A stretch of DNA of 64,000 nt. Origin: Mannheimia indoligenes. Lineage in GTDB: Bacteria; Pseudomonadota; Gammaproteobacteria; Enterobacterales; Pasteurellaceae. Shown here in pieces: positions 8,208-16,884 of the stretch. Location: assembly GCF_036880405.1 (NCBI RefSeq), contig NZ_JBAJJM010000001.1, positions 272,164 to 336,163 of the forward strand, given 5' to 3'. A program made the position numbers and the translations under genes. The notes under the pieces were generated by a model, which did not search any database, was not told where the DNA came from, and worked only from the letters and a program-made list of their open reading frames with translations. The stretch's first letter is position 1, and every line of letters begins with the position of its first letter.

Positions 8208-9470
8208 CTAAGCATAAACAGGTAAACGTTTGCAGATCTCTAATACTTTCGCTTTCGTCTCTGCAATCACTTGCTCGTGGTTGTCTTTACCGATACTTTC
8301 TAACACATCACACATCCAGCCGGCTAATGTTGCTACATCATCTTCTTTAAAACCACGACGGGTAACAGATGGTGTTCCCACACGGATACCTGATGTTACA
8401 AATGGTTTTTGTGGATCGTTTGGTACTGAGTTTTTATTTACCGTGATGTTTGCTGCACCCAAAGCCGCATCTGCTGCTTTACCCGTTAAGCCTTGTTTTA
8501 CAAAACTTACTAGGAATAAGTGGTTTTCCGTTCCGTTAGAAACTACCTCAAAGCCACGTTGTTTAAATACTTCCACCATTGCTTTTGCATTTTTTACTAC
8601 TTGTTGTTGGTAGGCTTTAAATTCAGGCTCTAATGCTTCTTTAAAACAAACCGCTTTTGCTGCAATAACGTGCATTAACGGACCACCTTGACCTGCCGGG
8701 AATACCGCAGATTGTAGTTTTTTATAGATTTCTTCATCGCCACAAGCAGATAAAATTAAACCACCACGAGGACCGGCTAATGTTTTATGTGTTGTGGTTG
8801 TAACAACGTGTGCGTGTGGAAGTGGATTTGGGTAAACTCCAGCTGCGATTAAACCTGCAACGTGTGCCATATCCACAAATAAGTAAGCTCCTACTTCATC
8901 AGCAATTTCACGCATTTTAGCCCAATCAATCACTTGAGAATAAGCGGAAAAACCAGCCACAATCATTTTTGGCTTGACTTCTTGAGCTTGCTTACGCAAT
9001 GCATCGTAATCAATTAAGCCTTCTGCGGTAATACCATATTGCTCCGCTTTATAGATTTTGCCGGAAAAACTAACTGAAGCACCGTGTGTTAAGTGTCCGC
9101 CGTGAGCCAAACTCATACCTAAAATGGTATCGCCCGGATTTAACAACGCCATATACACCGCAGCATTTGCTTGTGAGCCAGAGTGTGGTTGAACGTTAGC
9201 ATAATCGGCACCAAATAATTCTTTAGCACGATCAATCGCTAATTGCTCAATAATATCTACATATTCACAGCCGCCATAGTAGCGTTTATTAGGGTAGCCC
9301 TCTGCATATTTATTGGTTAATTGTGAACCTTGAGCTTGCATTACACGTGGGCTTGCGTAGTTTTCTGAGGCAATTAACTCAATATGCTCTTCTTGGCGAC
9401 GATCTTCATCTTGGATAGCCTGCCATAAAACAGCATCATAATCTGCGATATTCATATCACGTTTTAACAT
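8208..9470 (-). CDS. glyA: serine hydroxymethyltransferase
   Basis: PLP enzyme that converts serine and tetrahydrofolate to glycine and 5,10-methylene-tetrahydrofolate, the main one-carbon source. The 420-residue product matches E. coli GlyA along its length: IELIASENYASPRVM at the N-terminus, QPHSGSQANAAVY, the PLP lysine in TTTTHKTLAGPRGG, and VPNDPQKPFVTSG. AGGAG lies before the ATG. A PurR-type operator sits 22-37 bases upstream, as in E. coli where glyA is under PurR. Next upstream on the same strand is mesX-mesD, separated by a hairpin made of two uptake signals. Confidence 0.98.
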   Translation of the reverse strand: MLKRDMNIADYDAVLWQAIQDEDRRQEEHIELIASENYASPRVMQAQGSQLTNKYAEGYPNKRYYGGCEYVDIIEQLAIDRAKELFGADYANVQPHSGSQANAAVYMALLNPGDTILGMSLAHGGHLTHGASVSFSGKIYKAEQYGITAEGLIDYDALRKQAQEVKPKMIVAGFSAYSQVIDWAKMREIADEVGAYLFVDMAHVAGLIAAGVYPNPLPHAHVVTTTTHKTLAGPRGGLILSACGDEEIYKKLQSAVFPAGQGGPLMHVIAAKAVCFKEALEPEFKAYQQQVVKNAKAMVEVFKQRGFEVVSNGTENHLFLVSFVKQGLTGKAADAALGAANITVNKNSVPNDPQKPFVTSGIRVGTPSVTRRGFKEDDVATLAGWMCDVLESIGKDNHEQVIAETKAKVLEICKRLPVYA

Positions 9471-9491
9471 TGTTGGACTCCTATAAAGCTT

Positions 9492-9507
9492 AAGTAAACG
9501 TTTGCGT
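9492..9507. promoter_or_regulatory. PurR-type operator before glyA
   Basis: AAGTAAACGTTTGCGT matches 14 of 16 positions of the E. coli PurR consensus ACGCAAACGTTTGCGT and lies just upstream of glyA, a known member of the E. coli PurR regulon. purR itself is not in the window. Confidence 0.75.
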
Positions 9508-9594
9508 AAGTTGATTTGCCGATATTTTACGTATTTTTTAATCTAATAGATAGTATTAATTTAAATAATCATACTCCTATAAAAGCAGAAAGCA

Positions 9595-9641
9595 ACAAGC
9601 GGTCATATTTTGTAAATTTTTTACCAAAAATGACCGCTTGT
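9595..9641. repeat. inverted pair of DNA uptake signals
   Basis: ACAAGCGGTCAT (9595) and ATGACCGCTTGT (9630) are a perfect 12-bp inverted pair. The hairpin lies just past the mesD stop on the minus strand, where such pairs can act as terminators. Confidence 0.85.
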
Positions 9642-9662
9642 AAGATAGTAAGTTTTGCTTTT

Positions 9663-10694
9663 CTAACCCGCCAATTCTGCTCTAATTATCGCCGCACCTT
9701 GACTAAGTGCATTGAGTTTGCCACGAGCAACTTCACGAGAAAGTGGTGCCATACCACAGTTAGTGCAAGGGTAGAGCTTATCGGCATCGACAAATTGCAA
9801 TGCTTTACGCAATGTATCTGCTACTTGCTCAGGTGTTTCAATGGTATTGGTTGCGACATCAATGGCTCCCACCATTACCTTTTTACCACGAATAAGTTCA
9901 ATTAAATCCATTGGTACTTTGGAATTCTGGCATTCAAGAGAGACAATATCAATTTTAGATTGTTGTAATTTCGGGAAGCTCTCTTCGTATTGTCGCCATT
10001 CTGAACCGAGCGTTTGTTTCCAATCCGTATTTGCTTTAATGCCGTAGCCGTAGCAGATATGCACCGCAGTTTCGCATTTTAAGCCTTCGATAGCTCGTTC
10101 AAGAGCAGCAACCCCCCAATCGTTTAATTCGTCAAAGAATACGTTAAACGCAGGTTCATCAAACTGAATAATATCTACGCCTACCGCTTCTAACTCTTTT
10201 GCTTCTTCATTTAAAATTTTGGCAAATTCCCACGCTAGCTTTTCACGGCTTTTGTAGTGAGCATCGTATAAGGTGTCTATCATCGTCATTGGACCCGGCA
10301 ATGCCCATTTAATGGGTTTGTCAGTATGGGCTCGAAGGAATTTTGCATCTTCAACAAATATGGATTTAGGGCGAGAAACTGCTCCTACCACGGTTGGCAC
10401 GCTGGCATCGTAACGGTTACGAATGCGGACGGTTTCACGCTTGTTAAAATCTACGCCGTCTAAATGTTCAATGAAGGTTGTTACAAAATGCTGGCGAGTC
10501 TGTTCACCATCACTCACAATATCAATGCCAGCTGCTGTTTGCTCAGCAAGTGAAACTAAAAGGGCATCTCTTTTTGCTTGTAGTAATTCACTGCCACTGA
10601 ATTTCCATTCAGACCAAAGTTTTTCAGGCTCAGCAAGCCAAGCCGGTTTGGGTAAACTGCCAGCGGTAGAAGTTGGGAGAAGGATTTTGCTCAT
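9663..10694 (-). CDS. mesD: core-MetE methionine synthase MesD
   Basis: A 343-residue protein equivalent to the catalytic C-terminal half of cobalamin-independent methionine synthase, without the N-terminal half that MetE uses for polyglutamyl folate. It transfers a methyl group to homocysteine. The zinc ligands of MetE are all visible: His212 and Cys214 in VHICYG, Glu254 in SLECQN, and a Cys in YPCTNCGM (about 310-313). FDEPA near 180 is the homocysteine-binding acid motif. Its partner gene, a DUF1852 protein, is immediately upstream (12-base gap). In the published MesD/MesX family, MesD needs MesX and works without folate; the natural methyl donor is not established to my knowledge. Symbol assigned from family and context. 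Confidence 0.85.
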   Translation of the reverse strand: MSKILLPTSTAGSLPKPAWLAEPEKLWSEWKFSGSELLQAKRDALLVSLAEQTAAGIDIVSDGEQTRQHFVTTFIEHLDGVDFNKRETVRIRNRYDASVPTVVGAVSRPKSIFVEDAKFLRAHTDKPIKWALPGPMTMIDTLYDAHYKSREKLAWEFAKILNEEAKELEAVGVDIIQFDEPAFNVFFDELNDWGVAALERAIEGLKCETAVHICYGYGIKANTDWKQTLGSEWRQYEESFPKLQQSKIDIVSLECQNSKVPMDLIELIRGKKVMVGAIDVATNTIETPEQVADTLRKALQFVDADKLYPCTNCGMAPLSREVARGKLNALSQGAAIIRAELAG

Positions 10695-10706
10695 CTTTTT
10701 TTATTC

Positions 10707-11684
10707 CTATTTTTCACTTAACCAAGCATCTAAAATAGCTTGATATGGCTTAATAAAATGTTCTTCGGTGTATTTGCCTTGTTTGATCGCAAGCTGAGTA
10801 CGCTCTTCACGGTCATATTCCACTTGGGTAGTAGAGTAATCGCCATAAGTCAAACTGGCTTTGTAAACCTGTCCTGCTACAGAGTTTGCGTTATACACTT
10901 CCGGGCGATAGATTCTTTGGAAAGCTTCCATTGTTGCAATAGTACTGATAAGCTCCAAGTTACTATAATCGTTCAGTAGATCCGTGTTTTCATCAAAATA
11001 GAACGCATAAGGTGCAACCGATTTTGGTGGCATAAAGTAACGTACTTTTAAGCCCATTTTGGCAAAGTATTCATCGGTTAATGAATAGTCATTTTGCACA
11101 TATTCTACCCCTAAAATTGGATGAACATTAGTGGTTTTGTGATAAGTGCGAGTGGTTGCCACACTTAAACAAATCACAGGTGATTTTGGGAATTTTGCTT
11201 GATATTCAGGCGAGTTTACCAAGTGTTTATAGAGCTTGCCGTGTAAATCGCCATAGCCTTCCGGTACGCTGAAACTTGGTTTATCTTTGTTGTAATCAAG
11301 TAATAGAACGCTAAAGTCATAATCACGCACATAAGATGAAAAGCTGTTACCTACAATACCATCAATGGTCTTACCTGTTTTGTGATCGATTACATAGGTT
11401 TTAAGCCATTCAAGAGCAGGGAAAAATTCACCTTTACCTTCTACGTCAATATCTACGGACACAATGTCTAATTTCACAGAATAACGATCCGCATTTGGGT
11501 TATCCCAATTCGCTAAATCATTAAAACGGTTATTGATCATCGTAATCGTATTTTGCAAATTTTGCTTACGGTTTTCGCCGCGTGCAAGATTGGCAAAATT
11601 GGTGGTTAAGCGAGTGCTATTGGCTGGTTCATAGTTTTCATCAAATTCAATGGTGTGAACTTGGCATTTGAAATCTGTAGTCAT
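10707..11684 (-). CDS. mesX: DUF1852 protein MesX, partner of MesD
   Basis: A 325-residue DUF1852 protein. In other bacteria this family is found next to core-MetE genes and is required for that methionine synthase to work; its chemistry is not settled. The protein is soluble with no signal peptide; recognisable stretches include DIVSVDIDVEGKGEFFPAL near the middle of the first half and CLSVATTRTYHKTTNVHP in the centre. GGAGACGTTAAG precedes the ATG. It is the first gene of a two-gene unit with mesD, 12 bases apart. A MetR-like operator lies about 95-107 bases upstream, which fits control by homocysteine or methionine status. Confidence 0.85.
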   Translation of the reverse strand: MTTDFKCQVHTIEFDENYEPANSTRLTTNFANLARGENRKQNLQNTITMINNRFNDLANWDNPNADRYSVKLDIVSVDIDVEGKGEFFPALEWLKTYVIDHKTGKTIDGIVGNSFSSYVRDYDFSVLLLDYNKDKPSFSVPEGYGDLHGKLYKHLVNSPEYQAKFPKSPVICLSVATTRTYHKTTNVHPILGVEYVQNDYSLTDEYFAKMGLKVRYFMPPKSVAPYAFYFDENTDLLNDYSNLELISTIATMEAFQRIYRPEVYNANSVAGQVYKASLTYGDYSTTQVEYDREERTQLAIKQGKYTEEHFIKPYQAILDAWLSEK

Positions 11685-11770
11685 CTTAACGTCTCCTTTG
11701 AGTTCTTATTGTTGTTGAGATGACTTATTGAACCATAAATTTTTGTTGAATAAAAATGATATGTTTTGAA

Positions 11771-11799
11771 GTTGAATATGAATAACTTTCATATTCAAC
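11771..11799. promoter_or_regulatory. MetR-like operator before mesX-mesD
   Basis: A perfect inverted repeat with 11-bp arms, GTTGAATATGA and TCATATTCAAC, separated by 7 bases. Its centre, 11779-11791, reads TGAATAACTTTCA and fits the MetR consensus TGAAnnnnnTTCA exactly. It lies between nadK and mesX, where the mesX promoter must be. The link to MetR is inferred; metR is not in the window. Confidence 0.65.
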
Positions 11800-11871
11800 C
11801 TGCAAAATGTCAGAAAAAAATGACCGCTTGTAAAAAAGGAGTATCTATAATGGGCAGGGATATTTTACACT

Positions 11872-12756
11872 TTAAAATAACTTACTCGCCCAGCCTAATT
11901 TTGAACCTAGCACAGTAAAGTAGTTGTAATCTTTTAAATGCAGTAGTTGTAATTTATCAGGGCTTTTTCTAACTAATACACGATCTTCAGGGCTAAAGCT
12001 CATCTTTTCCTGCCCATCACAAATCACTTCTAAATCAGGGGTATTATATTTTGCAAAGCGGAGTGAAATTTGGCTGTCGCCATCAATGACTAATGGGCGT
12101 GATGAAAGCGTGTGTGGGTGCATTGGCACAAGTGCGATAGCATTCATATTCGGGGTGAGAATTGGACCGCCGGCAGAAAGTGAGTAAGCAGTTGAGCCTG
12201 TTGGGGTTGCCACAATTAAGCCATCTGCTCGTTGCGAAAAGGCAAATTTGCCGTCAATATAAACTTCAAATTCAATAATTCGAGCGACTTGTGTTGGGTG
12301 AACCACAATTTCATTTAAGGCATTATTTAATGAAATGATTTTGCCGTTACGTTCAATATAGGCTTCAAGCAAGAAACGCTCTTCAATGACATATTCATTT
12401 TTCACTAAGCAGCTATAAAGCTGCTCAAAAGCCGTTTGAGGGGCAATATCGGTTAAAAAACCTAAATTACCACGATTAATGCCGATAAGCGGTACACGAT
12501 ATTTGGCTAAAGCACGAGCAATGCCTAGCATATTGCCATCACCACCAATCACAATTACAAGTTCGGCACGTTGCCCGATTTCATCTAGGCAATAACTTTC
12601 GGCAAGCTGTAACTGGGTAGCGACCTCTTTTTCCACTAAAATGGTGTAATCTCGATCTTTTAACCAGTTATACACTGCGAGATGTGTTTCAAAGGCACTA
12701 TCGTGGCGAGGCGTGCCAACGATTGCAATAACTTCAAACGGTTTTTGTGGGTTCAT
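11872..12756 (-). CDS. nadK: NAD kinase
   Basis: Phosphorylates NAD to NADP with ATP in the cytoplasm. The 294-residue protein has the family motif VIGGDGNMLG with the catalytic Asp, GINRGNLGFLTD, the NE/D region LNEIVVHP, and the glycine-rich TPTGSTAYSLSAGGPI. Length and order match E. coli NadK (292). It is 19 bases downstream of yfiF on the same strand, so the two are probably one transcript. The ATG follows ATAGGAATAGAAA, a usable ribosome site. Confidence 0.97.
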   Translation of the reverse strand: MNPQKPFEVIAIVGTPRHDSAFETHLAVYNWLKDRDYTILVEKEVATQLQLAESYCLDEIGQRAELVIVIGGDGNMLGIARALAKYRVPLIGINRGNLGFLTDIAPQTAFEQLYSCLVKNEYVIEERFLLEAYIERNGKIISLNNALNEIVVHPTQVARIIEFEVYIDGKFAFSQRADGLIVATPTGSTAYSLSAGGPILTPNMNAIALVPMHPHTLSSRPLVIDGDSQISLRFAKYNTPDLEVICDGQEKMSFSPEDRVLVRKSPDKLQLLHLKDYNYFTVLGSKLGWASKLF

Positions 12757-12775
12757 TTTCTATTCCTATAAACGA

Positions 12776-13801
12776 CTAGAGAATATGGGTTTGATACCAT
12801 TGGTTAAGCAGAATACCTGTATTAACTGCCACATTTAAACCACTATTTAACGGATTGTTAAATGAAAGCTGTACAGTAGTATCTTCCATATAAGCAATCT
12901 CGCTTGCCGGAATTTCACTTAATACAAAGACCACTTTCTCTGCCAATTTCGTTTTAGTTAAAGATGGAGCTTGCTTATGGCGGGTTAGATGTACAATTTG
13001 GTAGCCGGCTTGGCGTAACTGCACTAACGCAATTTGCTTATTCTTCGTTTCTAAAGCACGCACAAACTCTAATCCACCTTCCGCTACACGAGCTGCCGCA
13101 CTTGAATTTAAGCTATCTACATTTTCCGTGATGATCCCTTTCACCCCATAAAATGCACAGGTACGGATAATACCGCCAACATTTTGTGCATTATTCACGC
13201 CATCTAGCAATACTAAACAATCTTGCTTTTTCGGGACTTGTAAGTAGCCCTCTAACACGAATGATGACGATTTTTTCACTAATAAGCACATCTCGCCGTG
13301 ATGTTCAGTACCGGTTACACGTTCCATTTCTTCACGATCGATAACGTGATATGCCTTTTTATTTTCGGCTAAATAGCTCATTACATCGCCTAATTTCTTC
13401 GCACCTTCAACCGTTGCCCATAAACGCACAATAGATTCAGGACGTTGTTGGAATAATGTGATACACGCATTTTCGCCATACACTTTCATTTCCTCTAAGC
13501 GGTTTTTCTTAATTTTTTCCGGTGCTCGAGGCGAAAGCGGACCTGTTTTTTTCTCTTTTGATGAGTTACCGCCTTTTACCCAAATTTGCACGCTGCCTTC
13601 GCCGCTGGCTTTTCTGCCCTCGGTTGGGTAAATTGGTTCAGAGCGTTCACGTTGAAAATTAGCTTTGCGGTTATCATTTCGCTCATTTTTGCGTTCAAAG
13701 CTTCGCTCTTTGCCTTTTTCTGAAAAGCGGGAAGAACGATCACTCGTTCTCTTTTCATCTCTAGTTTTAAAGCGAGGCTCATTATTTTCTTTAAATTTCA
13801 T
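12776..13801 (-). CDS. yfiF: TrmH/SpoU-family RNA methyltransferase YfiF
   Basis: A SPOUT-class methyltransferase predicted to 2'-O-methylate RNA; the substrate of YfiF is not established. Residues 1-105 are a disordered basic and acidic tail (many Arg, Lys, Glu, Ser). A substrate-binding subdomain follows (VYGENACITLFQQRPESIVRLW, split over residues 107-128). The knot domain has DGVNNAQNVGGIIRTC, VLSEIPASEI and NSGLNVAVNTGILL, the three SPOUT motifs. The overall layout matches E. coli YfiF (345 residues). The unusually charged tail could help RNA binding. It lies just upstream of nadK. Confidence 0.9.
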   Translation of the reverse strand: MKFKENNEPRFKTRDEKRTSDRSSRFSEKGKERSFERKNERNDNRKANFQRERSEPIYPTEGRKASGEGSVQIWVKGGNSSKEKKTGPLSPRAPEKIKKNRLEEMKVYGENACITLFQQRPESIVRLWATVEGAKKLGDVMSYLAENKKAYHVIDREEMERVTGTEHHGEMCLLVKKSSSFVLEGYLQVPKKQDCLVLLDGVNNAQNVGGIIRTCAFYGVKGIITENVDSLNSSAAARVAEGGLEFVRALETKNKQIALVQLRQAGYQIVHLTRHKQAPSLTKTKLAEKVVFVLSEIPASEIAYMEDTTVQLSFNNPLNSGLNVAVNTGILLNQWYQTHIL

Positions 13802-13854
13802 TTTTCATACCTAAGTTGTGGCTAAAATTAAGCTTATTATAACGAATACAATTT

Positions 13855-13922
13855 ACAAGCGGTTAGAAAAAGCCATTTTTTTGCAAAAAATTTCACAGAT
13901 TAGACCGCTTGTTGTTTCTTTA
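13855..13922. repeat. inverted pair of DNA uptake signals
   Basis: ACAAGCGGTT at 13855 and GACCGCTTGT at 13913 face each other in the divergent yfiF-suhB gap. Confidence 0.8.
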
Positions 13923-13980
13923 TCGGGCTACTTTCTTTATAATCGGTGCTTTCTTATGTTCTTTAAAATCTGGTGGAAAT

Positions 13981-14793
13981 ATGAACCCAATGTTAAACAT
14001 TGCTATTCGTGCTGCACGAAAAGCAGGCAATATTATTGCCAAAGGCTATGAGCAATCGCCTCAAGATACTCAAGTTTCTCAAAAAAATACAAATGATTAT
14101 GTAACCGATATTGATAAAGCGGCTGAAGCAGCAATTATTGATGTGATCCGTAAATCTTACCCTGATCATTCTATCGTAACGGAAGAGTCAGGCGTATTAA
14201 ACGGTAGCAATGAAAATGTGCAATGGGTAATTGATCCATTAGATGGCACAACTAATTTCGTAAAACGCTTACCGCATTTCTCTGTTTCTATTGCCATTCG
14301 TGAGAATGGTCGTACAACAGTAGGAGTGGTTTACGATCCTATCCGTAATGAGCTTTTCACTGCAGTGCGTGGTGAAGGAGCAAAATTAAATGAGTTCCGC
14401 TTACGCATTGATGCAGAACGCCGTGATTTAAAAGGCACTGTATTAGCAACAGGTTTCCCTTTTAAAGTGTTAAGACATCGTGAAGCACACTTAAATATGC
14501 TTGAAGCATTAATGAATAATGGTGTGGCTGATTTTCGTCGTACAGGTTCGGCAGCATTAGATTTAGCTTATGTTGCAGCCGGTCGTGTGGACGGTTTCTT
14601 TGAAATCGGCTTAAAACCGTGGGATTGTGCGGCAGGCGAATTAATCGCTCGTGAAGCAGGGGCGATTGTAACTAACTTTGTCGGCGGAACAGATTACTTA
14701 AAATCGGGCAACTTAGTGGTTGGTAATGGTCGTGTCGTAAAAGAAATTTTAAACAGTATTCAGCCAACTTTAACTGAAGAATTAAAAGCTTAA
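13981..14793 (+). CDS. suhB: inositol-1-monophosphatase / Nus factor SuhB
   Basis: Mg-dependent inositol monophosphatase family; in E. coli SuhB also joins the antitermination complex on rRNA operons. The 270-residue product has the metal-binding motifs EESG, DPLDGTTNFVKRLP and the C-terminal WDCAAGELIAREAG. I start it at the ATG 13981, which gives MNPMLNIAIRAARKAGN, the family N-terminus; the frame is open further upstream but those residues are not conserved. It is divergent from yfiF and is followed 51 bases later by dxs. Confidence 0.95.
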   Translation: MNPMLNIAIRAARKAGNIIAKGYEQSPQDTQVSQKNTNDYVTDIDKAAEAAIIDVIRKSYPDHSIVTEESGVLNGSNENVQWVIDPLDGTTNFVKRLPHFSVSIAIRENGRTTVGVVYDPIRNELFTAVRGEGAKLNEFRLRIDAERRDLKGTVLATGFPFKVLRHREAHLNMLEALMNNGVADFRRTGSAALDLAYVAAGRVDGFFEIGLKPWDCAAGELIAREAGAIVTNFVGGTDYLKSGNLVVGNGRVVKEILNSIQPTLTEELKA

Positions 14794-14844
14794 TTTTATA
14801 ACAATATCATTTGCTCATTTTGCGAATAAATTGTGGGAATAAAT

Positions 14845-16701
14845 ATGATGGAAAAGAAGTATCCTCTGTTAAATGAAATCAACTCTCCTGAAGACTTGCG
14901 TTTGCTTCCGACAGACAAACTGCAAGAGGTGGTTGATGAATTGCGAGCCTATTTACTGGAGTCTGTGAGCCGAACAAGTGGTCATTTAGCCTCCGGTTTA
15001 GGTGTGGTGGAGCTTACGGTTGCATTGCATTATGTTTATCAAACCCCATTTGATCAACTGATTTGGGACGTAGGACATCAGGCTTACCCACATAAAATCT
15101 TAACAGGTCGCCGTGAGCAAATGCACACCATTCGCCAAAAAGATGGCATTCATCCCTTTCCTTGGCGTGAAGAAAGCCCTTATGATGTATTAAGTGTTGG
15201 GCATTCTTCTACTTCCATTAGTGCCGGCTTAGGTATTGCGGTTGCAGCTGAAAAAGAAGATGCCGGACGTAAAACCGTTTGTGTGATTGGTGATGGAGCA
15301 ATTACCGCAGGTATGGCGTTTGAAGCGTTAAATCACGCAGGTGCATTGCATACTGATATGCTGGTGATTTTAAACGATAACGAAATGTCGATTTCAGAAA
15401 ATGTGGGGGCATTAAATAATCATCTTGCCCGCATCTTCTCTGGCTCGCTTTACACTTCTGTGCGTGATGGAAGCAAAAAAATTCTTGATAAAGTGCCGAC
15501 CATCAAAAACTTTATGAAGAAAAGTGAAGAGCATATGAAAGGCGTTATTTTTTCGCCAGAAAGTACTCTATTTGAAGAATTAGGCTTTAATTACATTGGT
15601 CCGATTGATGGTCATAATATTGATGAATTGGTGAAAACTTTAAGCAATATGCGTGAGTTGAAAGGACCGCAATTTTTACACGTTCGCACTAAGAAAGGGA
15701 AAGGTTATAGTCCTGCGGAAAATGATCCTATCGGCTATCACGGTGTACCTAAATTTGATCTAACAATTAATGAGTTGCCTAAATCAAAAGCTCCGCCAAC
15801 CTATTCCAATATTTTTGGTGATTGGCTATGTGAGATGGCAGAGCGTGATTCGAAAATTATCGGCATTACTCCAGCAATGCGTGAAGGTTCAGGGATGGTG
15901 GAGTTTTCCAAACGTTTTCCGGAACAGTATTTTGATGTGGCAATTGCCGAACAACACGCTGTTACCTTTGGTGCAGGCTTAGCAATTGCAGGTTATAAAC
16001 CTGTTGTTGCTATTTATTCGAGTTTCTTACAACGAGCTTACGATCAGCTTATTCACGATGTGGCAATTCAAAACTTGCCTGTCATTTTTGCCATTGACCG
16101 AGCCGGAATTGTGGGAGCAGATGGTCAAACCCATCAAGGTGCATTTGATTTAAGCTTTATGCGTTGTATTCCAAATATGACAATTATGGCACCAAGCGAT
16201 GAAAATGAAATGCGTCAAATGCTTTATACCGCTTATACAATGAATACGCCAACCGCTATTCGTTACCCTAGAGGGAATGCAAAAGGTGTAGCGTTGCAAC
16301 CAATGCAAGCATTAGAAGTGGGTAAAGCGAAGGTAATCCGTGAAGGCAAAAAAGTCGCAATTTTAAACTTCGGGGCATTATTAGATGAAGCAAAAATTGT
16401 GGCAGAAAAACACGATTATACGCTTGTTGATATGCGTTTTGTTAAGCCGCTTGATGAAGATTTACTCCAAAAAATGGCGGATTCACACGAACTTTTCGTT
16501 ACCCTTGAAGAAAATGCTATTCAAGGCGGAGCAGGGAGTTTTGTAAATGAATATTTGCAAAATATCGGCAAAATTAAACCGCTTATAATGCTTGGTATTC
16601 CTGATTTCTTCGTGCCTCAATCTACTCAACCTGAAGCTTATGCCGAACTTGAGTTAGATGCGAAGGGAATTGAAGCAAAAATTCAAAAATTCTATTCTTA
16701 A
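14845..16701 (+). CDS. dxs: 1-deoxy-D-xylulose-5-phosphate synthase
   Basis: Thiamine-diphosphate enzyme that condenses pyruvate with glyceraldehyde-3-phosphate, the first step of the MEP isoprenoid pathway. The 618-residue product matches E. coli Dxs throughout: SGHLASGLGVVELTVALHY, the ThDP motif GDGAITAGMAFEALNHAG ending in NDNEMSISEN, AIAEQHAVTFGAG and GADGQTHQGAFDLSFMRC. The start at the ATG pair 14845 follows GGGAAT; an in-frame GTG 12 bases earlier is less likely. A strong terminator follows. Confidence 0.98.
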   Translation: MMEKKYPLLNEINSPEDLRLLPTDKLQEVVDELRAYLLESVSRTSGHLASGLGVVELTVALHYVYQTPFDQLIWDVGHQAYPHKILTGRREQMHTIRQKDGIHPFPWREESPYDVLSVGHSSTSISAGLGIAVAAEKEDAGRKTVCVIGDGAITAGMAFEALNHAGALHTDMLVILNDNEMSISENVGALNNHLARIFSGSLYTSVRDGSKKILDKVPTIKNFMKKSEEHMKGVIFSPESTLFEELGFNYIGPIDGHNIDELVKTLSNMRELKGPQFLHVRTKKGKGYSPAENDPIGYHGVPKFDLTINELPKSKAPPTYSNIFGDWLCEMAERDSKIIGITPAMREGSGMVEFSKRFPEQYFDVAIAEQHAVTFGAGLAIAGYKPVVAIYSSFLQRAYDQLIHDVAIQNLPVIFAIDRAGIVGADGQTHQGAFDLSFMRCIPNMTIMAPSDENEMRQMLYTAYTMNTPTAIRYPRGNAKGVALQPMQALEVGKAKVIREGKKVAILNFGALLDEAKIVAEKHDYTLVDMRFVKPLDEDLLQKMADSHELFVTLEENAIQGGAGSFVNEYLQNIGKIKPLIMLGIPDFFVPQSTQPEAYAELELDAKGIEAKIQKFYS

Positions 16702-16708
16702 TCATATA

Positions 16709-16736
16709 AAAAATCCCCTTTAGGCAGGGGATTTTT
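16709..16736 (+). terminator. terminator of dxs
   Basis: AAAATCCCC and GGGGATTTT form a 9-bp stem followed by T residues, 8 bases past the dxs stop. Confidence 0.9.
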
Positions 16737-16749
16737 GACATAGTTCACA
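16734..16749. promoter_or_regulatory. candidate CRP site upstream of the cstA-type gene
   Basis: TTTGACATAGTTCACA matches TGTGAnnnnnnTCACA with one mismatch and is flanked by T-rich and TTT bases as in good CRP sites. It is 136 bases before the ATG and touches the dxs terminator. A catabolite-controlled transporter downstream makes it plausible. Confidence 0.45.
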
Positions 16750-16825
16750 TTTCTGGCAAAATATTTCACATAAATCTCACAATTTATTTTACTTTACTCA
16801 TACTCCTACTTACAATGACACGACT

Positions 16826-16845
16826 TTTTAGTATTTATACTAAAA
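16826..16845. promoter_or_regulatory. 20-bp palindrome overlapping a -10 element
   Basis: TTTTAGTATTTATACTAAAA is a perfect palindrome that contains TATACT (16836-16841), the best -10 candidate for the cstA-type gene, with ATGACA 15 bases upstream as a weak -35. The position would suit a repressor site; no regulator is assigned. Confidence 0.4.
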
Positions 16846-16884
16846 ATCTTTCTTCATTCATTTATAGATTATAGGATTTCTATT

